Shown here: positions 25,801 through 35,467 of the stretch, in pieces
Position numbering within the stretch: the stretch's first letter is position 1
How the letters are laid out: the number at the start of each line of letters is the position of its first letter
Program-made: the position numbers and the translations under genes
The notes under the pieces: generated by a model
What the model was told of the DNA's origin: nothing
The model's input: the letters and a program-made list of their open reading frames with translations, nothing else
Database searches by the model: none
Source: Beaufortia kweichowensis
Lineage: Eukaryota > Chordata > Actinopteri > Cypriniformes > Gastromyzontidae
Length of the DNA: 64,000 nt
Direction of reading: 5' to 3'
Assembly (NCBI GenBank): GCA_019155185.1
Contig: CM032817.1
Coordinates: forward strand, 13,539,998-13,603,997

Positions 25801-26126
25801 ACAGTGCTGTGTCACAACGAACATAGAACTTCCCCACTTATTGAGGCATGACCTAAGAGGACTACACCCATTTGAAGGTGACAGAGAGAGAATTCCTTCA
25901 AAGAGTCAGAGCTTCATCACAAAGAGGAAGACACAAGAAACAGAAAGACTTTCCATGATGAACTTGCATGTTCACTGAAGAGCATACACAGGCCCTGATT
26001 TGATACAATTGAACTGAACACTACTCTGCTCCAGAGATTGGAACGTTAGACAACATTGGCAGGAACATAAAAAATGTCTCACAAATGACCCCATTGGAAC
26101 TAATCTAGGTCTACTCTACTGGGGTC
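22804..26126 (+). mobile_element. Internal region of the LTR element, no coding domain seen
   Basis: About 3.3 kb, AT-rich. The longest forward frame (23263-23484, 73 codons) has no recognised motif. A GGTAAGT near 22885, just inside the element, could be a splice donor. A CA/CATA microsatellite lies at 25233-25276. No gag-pol-env similarity could be read, so the region is either an unrelated filler or too decayed to identify. Confidence 0.6.
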
Positions 26127-26139
26127 AAAAGGGGAAAAC
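26127..26139 (+). promoter_or_regulatory. Polypurine tract before the 3' LTR
   Basis: AAAAGGGGAAAAC directly abuts the TGTAAG start of the 3' LTR, as expected for the plus-strand primer of a retroelement. Confidence 0.75.
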
Positions 26140-28308
26140 TGTAAGACTGGTGCCAAGATGTCCCAAACCAACAGGACATCACATCCTGGGGAACAAAGGA
26201 CTCTTTCCAACATATTGAGTTCCCCACAGAGTTTGCATCCCTATCTCAAAATAGCACACCTCAAAGGATGCTTTGATTTGCTGAACTCCACACCTTCACA
26301 TCTGTCTCTTTCTCTCCCCTCTTCATCTACTTCCCCTTAGCTCAGAGAGATCCCCAAAACTCATCAATGAACTGTATTTAAGATATACCACATTCTGTGT
26401 GATCAAAGTATCTAAATATTCATGTCTCCGCATATCATTTGAAATGTCTCAGTGCGACTTATTGGCTAATGAGTTCTTGATATCCTCACAACAGTAGAGC
26501 AGATCAGCAACAAAGGTTTAAGGAGTTTGGAGATATTCTGCTCACTGTTTGTGGGTGTGTCCTTCCTGGGCTCTTTCATGGAAATGGCCATTTGGGCCTG
26601 GATCAGAGTTCAGAGTCTTTTCTATGCCAAATTGCATCTCCATTTGGAGGAAGTATACTTCGGGATTTGGGCATTTAAGGAAGCAAGCAAAAAGGTCTCT
26701 GGGAGTCTGTAAACGGATCTCCGACATATTGATGTGTGTAGTTCTTATAGTCGAGTCTGTAAACGGATCTCCCGTGACAATCACTGTGTGTAGTTCTTAT
26801 AGTTGGAGTCTGTAAACGGATCTCCCTACTAATCGCTGTGCAAGGCAGTTTTGATTGTCAGCATTAAACATTTCTAAATTCTCATTTCTGCATTATTGAC
26901 TGTTTCACATGAATTGATCACTTTACTAAATTCTGTTTGAATTAGATATTGAATCATTGTTGTCGTTTACCTGTTTTAATAAATTGTTATGTTTTGTATC
27001 TATTCCTCAAATACTCTGAATTATTGGCTTCAGTAGACTCTGATGCATCCTAAACGTTACCGCAATACTACGATGGGTTAAGTATATTGAAATAATTAAG
27101 ATTGTTATGCAGTCAGGTTTTGTGTATCCTCCTGTTTAGCCAGAGAAGAGTTTTGTGTAATCCTCTGTTTTAGTCAGAGAAGAGTTTTGTGTATCCTCTG
27201 TTTAGTCAGAGAAGATTTTTGTGTATCCCTGTTTAGTCAGAGAAGAGTTTTGTGTATCCTCTGTTTAGTCCAGAGAAAGAGTTTTGTGTATCCTCTCTGT
27301 TTAGTCAGAGAAGAGTTTTGTGTATCCCTCTGTTTAGTCAGAGAAGAGTTTTGTGTATCCTCTGTTTAGGGTCTGTGAGAAGAGTTTTTGTGCATCCTCT
27401 GTTTAGTCAGAGAAGAGTTTGTGTATCCTCTGTTTAGTCAAGAGAAGAGTTTTGTGTATCCTCTGTTTTAGTCAGAGAAGAGTTTTGGGTATCCCTCTGT
27501 TTAGTCAGAGAAGAGTTTTGTGTATCCCTCTGGTTTAGTCAGAGAAGAGTTTTTGTGTATCCTCTGTTTAGTCAGAGAAGAGTTTTGTGTATCCTCTGTT
27601 TAGCCAGAGAAGAGTTTTGTGTATCCTCTGTTTAGTCAGAGAAAGAGTTTTACAATGTAATCCTCTGTTTCAGTCAGAGAAGAGTTTTGTGTATCCTCTG
27701 TTTAGCCAGAGAAGAGTTTTCTGTATCCTCTGTTTAGTCAGAGAGAAGAGTTTTGATGTATCCTGTTTGAGTCAGAGAAGAGTTTTGTGTCATCCTCTGT
27801 TTAGTCAGAGAAGAGTTTTGTGTAATCCTCTGTTTAGTCAGAGAAGAGCTTTTGTGTATCCTCTGTTTAGTCAGAGGAGTTCGATTGTATGGGGCTTTTA
27901 GCCATAACCTCCTGATTATCTAAATTACTTAACTTTAACTAAGTTGTTACATGCAATTGCATTATATAGGTGATTGTATGGGGCTACATGGGTACCTTTA
28001 ACAATAGTGCTAGTGGAGCCACATTGTTAAATTGCTTTTAGCCATAACCTCTGGTTATATGGTCGAGAGTTGTGATAGGTAAGGCCCACACAGCCGGGTC
28101 GCGAGGACCCCTGTGCGACATTGAGAACCTTGAAGGTGTACAAGTCCAATAATAATAGTGAGTTGAATAGAATGATAAAACATTTATCTAAATTTAGAAT
28201 CTTAACTTAACCTTATGTTGGGTTTTATCTTTGGAGTCAGATAAAATTGAGGAATAAAGAGTAAAAAGGAATAAAGCAGGAAAAGGCCGGTGGCTGAAAC
28301 CTTCGCCA
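26140..28308 (+). repeat. 3' LTR, truncated by the N gap
   Basis: Collinear with the 5' LTR but about 500 bp longer, because its minisatellite is expanded to about 23 copies. By comparison with the solo LTR, the last 70 or so bases are lost in the gap. It has many one-base insertions and deletions relative to the other two copies (extra C, T or A in most repeat units), which looks like a low-accuracy contig end. Confidence 0.82.
27112..27880 (+). repeat. 32-bp LTR minisatellite, about 23 copies
   Basis: Same unit as in the 5' LTR, heavily sprinkled with single-base indels. Open frames across it translate as repeated CILCLVREEF-like peptides, which are artefacts of the repeat. There are no variable spacers, so it is not a CRISPR array. 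Confidence 0.9.
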
Positions 28309-28408
28309 NNNNNNNNNNNNNNNNNNNNNNNNNNNNNNNNNNNNNNNNNNNNNNNNNNNNNNNNNNNNNNNNNNNNNNNNNNNNNNNNNNNNNNNNNNNN
28401 NNNNNNNN
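28309..28408. other. Assembly gap of exactly 100 N
   Basis: A run of 100 Ns, the conventional placeholder for a scaffold join of unknown size. It cuts the 3' LTR on the left and touches a MITE-like TIR on the right. Confidence 0.99.
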
Positions 28409-29354
28409 ACACTGTAAAACAAAATATGTTGTTTTTAACGGTGAAATACCGCAGCTGCAGTTGCCAGTAACTCTCCTGCTAAAAATATAGGAAGCCTGTA
28501 TATAATTTAGCAGTTAATAACGCAGAAACATGGTTGCAAACTTTTACGAGTTATACAAATGTTTTGTATATTTTACAGTTTTAATCGTATATATTACAGC
28601 ATAGTTTTATGTATTTTACACAATTTTAACCCCTTTATTTCTTTAACTGGTATACATGATAAAACTGTTATAATTCTGCTTTGTGTCTTTTAAATTTACT
28701 CAAGTTTACCACCATAATACAGGTAGTAAAATGGATGGCAACATGATCAAGCAGAGTTCATCACAAATGGCCTTTCCATATAAAATATTATTACCAGTAT
28801 AGAAATGGCTACTTCAGTGTCATGCATACAAACACAAATCACAATTAGGGTAAAACATGTGACAATTAAAAAATGCTATAAACATTAACTAAACAACATT
28901 AAATGAAACCTAAAACACTCTAATATACACATCCAGTAATAAATATTAGAAGAAACATTACTTTTTGAAAGGAAATATTAACAAATGTAAAGAGTCACGA
29001 GGGAATTATGGGAATGTCCTTTAACAGTTTTTAAGCCAGAATTTTAGTGTAAATTGTATTTTTAAATTACAAAACATAATTTTAACATTATTTTACTGTA
29101 AAGTGCAACGTATAATCTTGTTGAATATTTTCCAGATTTTCACTGTAAAATATATGGTAATTCAAACCATTTGCTTTTAAAAACCTTACATTTTACATCA
29201 TTTAACAGTATAATTAAATGTAATGTTTTGTTAAATCTTTTACAGTATTTTACTCTATATGTAAAGGTTTTTCACTAGTAATCAATTAACAGGTCTTTAC
29301 TGTAGCATTTTTACATTATTTTTCTGTTAAAATTACAGACATTTTTTACAGTGT
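28409..29354 (+). mobile_element. MITE-like DNA transposon with ACACTGTAAAA termini
   Basis: Starts ACACTGTAAAAC and ends TTTTTTACAGTGT, giving terminal inverted repeats of about 11 bp. It is AT-rich throughout with many TTTTACAGT/ACTGTAAAA motifs and no ORF. The target duplication cannot be read because the left end touches the gap. A larger element with the same CACTGTAAAA termini is at 39216-41466. Superfamily not assigned. Confidence 0.65.
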
Positions 29355-29499
29355 ATGTTATTATTGCAGTACATTATACATTGTATATGCTTCGTTACGA
29401 GGTGGACGGCGTCTGGGTCCTTGAGAGGAGACGACATGTGGGTCCTCGGGGCTCGAAAGGTTTTATAAAATGTTTTTTTAAACGTTTGTGTGTCTGCAG

Positions 29500-29999
29500 T
29501 TTTTATCTACTCCATGCCCGGGTATACATGCAGCATCAAAGAGAGAATGCTGTATTCAAGCTGCAAGAACCCTCTCGTAGACACGGTGGAAAAAAATCTG
29601 GGCATTGAAATTGCGAAAAAGGTATCACGTTACATTTGTTACCGAGTGAGATGTTTAAACCGTTCTTACTGTGATTAATGAGTACATTACTTTGCATAGA
29701 AGGTCTACGAAAAGTCTATAAAGGCTGATTTGTACCCGTTTTTAGCTACACCTTAGGGGTGACACTGAGGTGCATTGACATGTATTAAGTAATATTGTAA
29801 TAATGCATTTTTTATTTTTATCTCAGTTGGAGATAGACAATGGCGACGAACCTCACTAGCTTAATTTCCTATAAATGAAGAGGTCCATCCCAAGCAGCAC
29901 GCGCACAAGCAAGCTTTTGCCAAACCCAAGGGGCCGTCCGGAAAGAGAGGGGGTCGTAGAATCACACGGGCACCCGGCGAGGGCGCGGACGACGATTAA
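29500..29999 (+). CDS. twf1: Twinfilin-1, last two exons (indels in the last exon)
   Basis: Exon 29500-29621 follows a TGTCTGCAG acceptor and reads FIYSMPGYTCSIKERMLY, then SSCKNPLVDTVEKNLGIEIA, ending at an AAG/GTATCA donor. This is the end of the second ADF-homology domain. The final exon, 29827-29999, begins LEIDNGDE and ends EVHPKQHAHKQAFAKPKGP, then RRITRAPGEGADDD and TAA. That basic tail is the capping-protein and lipid-binding part of twinfilins. Between them, at about 29851-29872, several indels break the frame where DELTxDFLYEE is expected. Twinfilin sequesters actin monomers and acts at barbed ends in the cytosol. Upstream exons are not found left of the gap, so the rest of the gene is missing from the window. 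twf1 is preferred over twf2 from the tail sequence. Confidence 0.85.
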
Positions 30000-30983
30000 A
30001 CCTCCTCCCCGACCTCTTCCGGGATCGACGGTGGTACATTCCGCCTAGTCTAAAGATCCCAGTCCTTAAATCCTATTCCCAGTTTACCTCGAAGTCATAT
30101 AGACCACAGCCCTGTAGGACTGATCTATGCACAAAACACTAAGCCTGTGAATTTACATTTTGTAGCTCGCAATATGACACGCTAGGACGTGGAAAACGGT
30201 TTGCGGTACACGAGAACGTATTTACAACGCTAACGCCGTCCGCGATGTCCTTTGTAATAGTTTTAACGCTATTACGCTGTTTCTTCGCGTACTTATTTGT
30301 TTAGCCCGGATTACGTAGATACGGAGTGCGATATCGTTGAAATGGACGCCCCATTTAGCGCTCGCTTCCCGGATATATTAAATTTGATGTTCTAGGGTAC
30401 ATTTTAAGAAAACACTCCGCGCTAATAAGGTTTGGTTTTCAATAAACGGATACCTAGTCTAGTCCAGGTAGAAATTTCAGTTTTAACGGAAAAATTACAT
30501 TTTGCTGTGGACCGGCGTGAAGCGCTTTGTCAGGAAAAATTGGCCTTAGGGACGGAATCGCTCGCTCGAGGAATGGATTTGTGTTTGGGAAGGAAGCCTG
30601 GAAAGTCGGGTCTAGTCCCTCGTGGACCTCGATCGAGGTCAATCGAAAGTCCCGATAATTATTCAGAAATGTTTCCTCATTGATCGCGATTAGTAATTTA
30701 TTCTGTATTTTCTCACTCTCGTAGCTGTCACTTTGAGATGATTTAAATGAAGGATTTGCCAAGAATAACATGCTAAAAACGTTCCGACGTCTTTTCTTTT
30801 TTATATTTTAAAGGTGCGATTTTTAACGTAGGATCGATTTCGTGCCATTTACAGCCACGTTAAGGTACACGCCGCACGAAGTTCACTTGCCGTTTACGAT
30901 GGGACGTTTAAACCACAAAGAGACGACAAACCCCAGAATCGAAGCGAATCGGTTCATCTACTGACTCGCAACAGGTGAACCAC
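30000..30983. other. twf1 3' UTR and intergenic DNA, CpG-rich
   Basis: No exon recognised on either strand. In other vertebrates irak4 lies between twf1 and pus7l, transcribed from the pus7l side, but I found no death-domain or kinase motif here. CpG is frequent, in contrast to the DNA left of the gap. Confidence 0.6.
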
Positions 30984-32545
30984 TGTAAGACTGGTGCCAA
31001 GATGTCCAAACCAACAGGACATCACATCCTGGGGAACAAAGGACTCTTTCCAACATATTGAGTTCCCCACAGAGTTTGCATCCCCATCTCAAATAGCACA
31101 CCTCAAAGGATGCTGATTTATGAACTCACACCTTCACATCTGTCTCTTTCTCCCCCTCTCTTCATCTACTTCCCCTTAGCTCAGAGATCCCCAAAACTCA
31201 TCAATGAACTGTATTTAAGATATACCACATTCTGTGTGATCAAAGTATCTAAATATTCATGTCTCATATCATTTGAAAATGTCTCAGTGCTGACTTACAT
31301 TAATGGTCCTATCCCCACAACAGTAGAGCAGATCATAACAAAGCTTTAAGGAGTTTGGAGATATTCTGCTCACTGTTGTGGGTGTGTCCTCCTGGGCTCT
31401 TTCATGGAAATGGCCATTTGGGCCCTGATCAGGTTCAGAGTCTTTCTATGTAAATTACATCTCCATTTGGAGGAAGTATACTTTGATTTGGGTATTTAAA
31501 GGGAAGCAAGCAAAAGGTTCTGGGAGTCTGTAAACGGATCTCCCGCGACAATCACTGTGTGTAGTTCTTATAGTTGGAGTCTGTAAACGGATCTCCCGCA
31601 CAATCACTGTGTGTAGTTCTTATAGTTGGAGTCTGTAAACAGATCTCCCGCTCAATCGCTGTGCGTAGTTTTGATTGTCAGGTAAACATTTCTAAATTCT
31701 CTCATTTCTGCATTATTGACTGTTTCCCATGAATTGATCACTTTACTAAATTGTTTGAATTAGATATTGAATCATTGTTGTCGTTTACCTGTTTAATAAA
31801 TTGTTATGTTTGTATCTATTCTAAATACTCTGAATTATTGGCTTAGTAGACTATGATGCATCCGTGTTACCGCAATACTACGACCAGGGTTAAGTATATT
31901 GAAATAATTAAGTTGTTATGCAGTCGGATTTTGTGTATCCTCTGTTTAGTCAGAGAAGAGTTTTGTGTATCCTCTGTTTAGTCAGAGAAGAGTTTTGTGT
32001 ATCCTCTGTTTAGTCCGAGAAGAGTTTTGTGTATCCTCTGTTTAGTCAGAGAAGAGTTCGATTGTATGGGGGCTTTAGCCATAACCTCTGATTATCTAAA
32101 TTACTTAACTTTAACTAAGTTGTTATGCAATTGCATTATATAGGTGATTGTATGGGGCTACATGGGTACCTTTTTAACAATAGTAAGCGGGAGCTACATT
32201 GTTAAATTGCTTTAGCCATAACCTCTGGTTATATGGTCGAAAGTTTGTGATCGTGGGCCCGCACACAGCCGGTGCGAGGACCCTGTGCGACATTGAGAAC
32301 CTTGGTGTACAAGTCCAATAATAATAGTGAGTTGAATAGAATGATAAAACATTTATCTAAATTTAAGAATCTTAACTTAACCTTTACAAGGTTTTATCTT
32401 TTGGAGTCAGATAAAATTGAGGAATAAAAAGTAAAGAATAAGCGCAGGAAAAGACCGAGCGCGCTGAAACCTTCGCCATTACCACTGGACTCCTACGTTG
32501 GGCCAGTGGGTGGTTTTTGGGTGGCTTTTCCCATCCAGCCTTACA
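30984..32545 (+). mobile_element. Solo LTR of the same ERV-like family, with 4-bp target duplication
   Basis: Starts TGTAAGACTGG and ends CCATCCAGCCTTACA. The termini TGTAAG/CTTACA are perfect inverted repeats. It is flanked on both sides by CCAC (30980-30983 and 32546-32549), a 4-bp target-site duplication. No internal region is present, as expected after LTR-LTR recombination. The minisatellite has about four copies (31926-32058). It is CpG-poor inside a CpG-rich region. Confidence 0.9.
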
Positions 32546-33118
32546 CCACTATTACCATTTCTCCTATGTGAAGGTGTTATGAAGTCTGTAATGGAACCAA
32601 TTGTAGTTCAAAGTCTTAAATGTCTTTTTCTACGCATTGTATACGAAAAGAGAGAAGAAATAAAAAAATGTTTGAAGACATAGACAACTAATTCTGTGTC
32701 ATTTTTATTCGAGTACGTAGGTTCTCCAACAAAGCGGCTGCCCGACAAACAAGCCAGCGGCACAGTAACGGTGATTCGACGAGGTTTACAATGTCCTGAC
32801 TAAAAACATTTTAAACACAAATATGTAAATAGTGAGCTGCATGTAATTCATTAATAGAAACTTGTTAATGAAATTACAGGTTTCAGTTACCCGTCATGTA
32901 ATTACCACAATATATTATGAATAAGTTAGGCCAGCACGTAATTGAGTACGGCCACGTCTTAGATGAGAACCCTGCTGTCACATTTATTTATGTATGTATT
33001 TAGTTACTTACCAAGATCAGTCTTGTACAACCAAGGGAGTATTTCCTCCGACAGCCAAACCGGATCAAAACCTGTCATCCGGTGACGACTGGACATTTGA
33101 TGCTCATCAGGGGCAGCA
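32546..33118. other. Intergenic DNA between solo LTR and hAT element
   Basis: No gene recognised. Mixed AT-rich and CpG-containing sequence. Confidence 0.6.
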
Positions 33119-34307
33119 CTTCGAGCTAGGGATGGGTATCGTTAAGGTTTTAACGGTATTGCTACTTTTATCGATACCACTTATCGATCCGGTACTTTAA
33201 CGGTACTCTTATCGGTACTTTTTGTTGTGTTTTTAATAAAAACAAAACAAATTGAGAACAGAATTAACACTTTATTTTTTAAATGTAAAATAAAATAATT
33301 ATCTATAGCCTAACAAACAGCAGTGTTTGAGCAAATATATATTATACAAACAAAATAAATCAAATAAATAATTTCTTTTGTAAAAGAATGTCCGGTGCTT
33401 TAAAGCATCACAGTTGGGGCAGTTAGGCTGCAGAAGAACTGGGCTTAAAAGTTATACATGTTTGGAACTACTTGCAAAGTACGCTACAAAATGTAAGTGT
33501 GTATTTCATCACTACAAATTCATTATTAGGTCATTTCTACTTTATAATTTCTTAATAAGCGTAGTTTATTCTTATTCATCTATTTGTAAATGCAGTACCT
33601 TAAAGGCATTTTTAATGTCTATGATTTATTTAGCTTACTGCAGAAAAAATACGTAGGTTATTCGTAATTTAACTGAACGTGATGTATTTATTAAATTATA
33701 AAATACTAATTTAGAGAGACCTTATAGGATGCTTATGTCGTTATTATTTGGGAAGACTGCTAGCATATGTACCCGAGGAGGTGGAGGATGAACTAACTAG
33801 GCAGTCGAAAACTTTGCAGTTCTCTGTCCGCACACGATGAACTTTTGAAAGATGTTTTGACGGATCGCTCGTGTTCCGCCCTTACGAGCTAAAATCTTGT
33901 CGCACGTGTTGTAACGATCATTGTCTGCATCCACTCGAGTGAAACGTAAACATACTTTAGACCGTTTGGTTCTCTCCGCCATCGTCACTCTATTAAGCGC
34001 GAGCTTTCGTGTTGTGTGCGTGCGCGCGCACTCGGTGCACTCAGGGACAGACAGGGACATTTCGCGCATGATGGATAAAAATGCAGGTAAATGTCTAATG
34101 TCTAAATAGGCTATTATCGTAAATTAGAAATGGTCGGACAGGTAAAATGCGCAAGATAACGTTTATTTAGCATTAATAAACAGGACACGTATTTTCTTAA
34201 TTTCTGCAGAACCGATAGCGTCAGAGCTTATCGATACTTCGGTCTTTCATAATTTAGCACCGGGGCTAGTTTAATACCGGGTTTCGCTACCCATCTCTAC
34301 TTCGAGC
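33119..34307 (-). mobile_element. hAT DNA transposon remnant (ZBED type) with 8-bp target duplication
   Basis: Termini are TAGGGATGGGTATCG at 33127 and, inverted, TAGAGATGGGTAGCG ending at 34299, matching 13 of 15. Both sides carry CTTCGAGC (33119-33126 and 34300-34307), an 8-bp target duplication diagnostic of the hAT superfamily. Subterminal ATCGATACC and TATCGATACTTC repeats are present. At 1173 bp it is far shorter than an autonomous hAT. Confidence 0.9.
33797..34069 (-). pseudogene. hAT transposase N-terminal fragment with BED-type zinc finger
   Basis: On the minus strand the frame reads MAERTKRSKVCLRFTRVDAD, then a Cys-based finger start (NTCDKILARKG) and a decayed GGTRAIRQNIFQ where BED fingers usually have GNTSNxxxHL and the paired histidines. 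It sits inside the element with hAT termini, which supports the call. The catalytic part of the transposase is absent, so it cannot encode an active enzyme. The upstream in-frame Met at 34069 may not be the true start. Confidence 0.7.
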
Positions 34308-34334
34308 AGGAGAGCTACAAGTGTTGCCATCCTC

Positions 34335-34519
34335 AGTTGTTCCCTGTGAGTGCGCGCGTGCGCACTCATTGGGATCATTGTAAACGCGCAAACACAGACA
34401 AAGACATGCCATTGTGGAAATGAGATAAATAACATAATACTCAAGGGCTATTTAGTTTGTTTAATAAAATAACAAAGGCGGGGCGCCCCCCCCTTATATC
34501 ATGGTAGGGGAAACACTGA
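34335..34519 (-). mobile_element. Possible second small hAT fragment (GGGGAAACACTG end)
   Basis: The right end, GGTAGGGGAAACACTG at 34504-34519, is the reverse complement of the CAGTGTTTCCCCTACC type of hAT terminus. A possible partner, CAGTTGTTCCC, lies near 34336. No target duplication was found, so the boundaries are weak. Confidence 0.35.
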
Positions 34520-34589
34520 AGTTATTTACAACCAATCGCAATGAAGGACCGGAACTATCAGTTGTGTAAGTTTACACTCATTGGTGATG

Positions 34590-34858
34590 TAATAAATAAC
34601 TTAAAAAGCATCTATACTGATCGGATGTATATCTAAACTCCTTAACTGTCGCCTTTCCTCAGGAGGAACTATGTATTGATGGATATATTGAGGTGTCTGC
34701 GTTACCGTCTCGTGCTGTCTGTTTGCACTTGTGCACTTTATGTATGTAGGTTTTTTTGTACTGTAGCACCTCGATCCTGGAGAAACGTTGTGTCGTTTCA
34801 CTATGTACTTGTACGTGGCTGAAATGACAATAAACTCCACTTTGACTTTGACTTTGAG
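34590..34858 (+). mobile_element. 3' end of a LINE (CR1/L2/Rex-like)
   Basis: Contains TTGCACTTGTGCACTTTATG, GTACTGTAGCACC, GGAGAAACG and TGAAATGACAATAAACTCC, and ends in a TTTGAC hexamer run (34845-34857). This order and short tandem tail, rather than poly-A, are typical of CR1/L2-clade LINEs in fish. No coding part remains. Confidence 0.6.
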
Positions 34859-35099
34859 GTGTAAGAAATACTTGAGAAATTTGCATAACAGTAGACGTAA
34901 AGTAAAAAATTATAAAAAATGTTAATGGTATTTATAGAAATACCTAAAATATGAAAAAGATTTAAAAATGAATAAATGAATGAATTTTTTTAAAAACAAG
35001 TAGTTCGGATATCGCATTTTTATGTGTATGCGGTGCAGTAATAAGGTTAAAATTGCCTTCCAACATTTGCAAAAGATTTTAACATACGTATCCAATCAT

Positions 35100-35198
35100 T
35101 TGTAAACGTCCTCTAAAAACGTCGCTGTTCCTTTAAGATCCGCCGAGCTGCAACACGTGCAGCGGAAGGAGCTGCGGTGAAACAAATACTGAACTCGG
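35100..35198 (+). promoter_or_regulatory. pus7l promoter and 5' non-coding exon
   Basis: CpG-containing stretch with an E-box CACGTG at 35154-35159 and an ETS-like CGGAAG next to it. A good donor, CGG/GTGAGT, at 35198-35203 pairs with the TTTCAG acceptor at 35453, so a non-coding first exon ending at 35198 is likely. The transcription start is not defined. Confidence 0.5.
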
Positions 35199-35467
35199 GT
35201 GAGTAAACCGTGACTGCAGTGTATACGTGCTCTGTTTTTAGTGCGTGCTTTAATCTCATCTCTATTGAAACGTGTAATCGTGTTAAGCCTCGCTTAATAA
35301 AGTAAATACCGTTCTTGTGGAGTAATATTACGTGTTACGTTTAGCAATACAAGACGCACGGTGTAGTTATTACTTCACGTGACGTAGTTTTGCATTGCCT
35401 CGTACTGCCACACGGAATGTTTAAGAAAGCAAATAAATCGACTTAACTTTCAGTGAAGGATTGAAAA

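Larger units (their letters stand above)
21093..28308 (+). mobile_element. ERV-like LTR retrotransposon, non-autonomous (LARD-like), 3' LTR cut by assembly gap
   Basis: Two long direct repeats (21093 to about 22775 and 26140-28308) both begin TGTAAGACTGGTGCC and flank a 3.36-kb internal region. The 5' LTR is followed by TGGTGACC at 22779, which fits a tRNA-Trp primer site. The 3' LTR is preceded by a purine tract of four A, four G and four A at 26127-26138. A solo LTR elsewhere defines the ends as TGTAAG and CTTACA. I see no gag, protease, reverse transcriptase, integrase or envelope motif inside, so any mobility would depend on proteins from a relative. It could be an internally deleted endogenous retrovirus. 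The target duplication cannot be tested because the 3' end lies in the gap. Confidence 0.85.

Noticed and set aside
27187..27901. Repeat protein of CILCLVREEF-like units; also a CRISPR-like look
   Set aside because: It is the 32-bp LTR minisatellite, without variable spacers and in a vertebrate genome. The frames are broken by indels and the unit is non-coding in the other LTRs.
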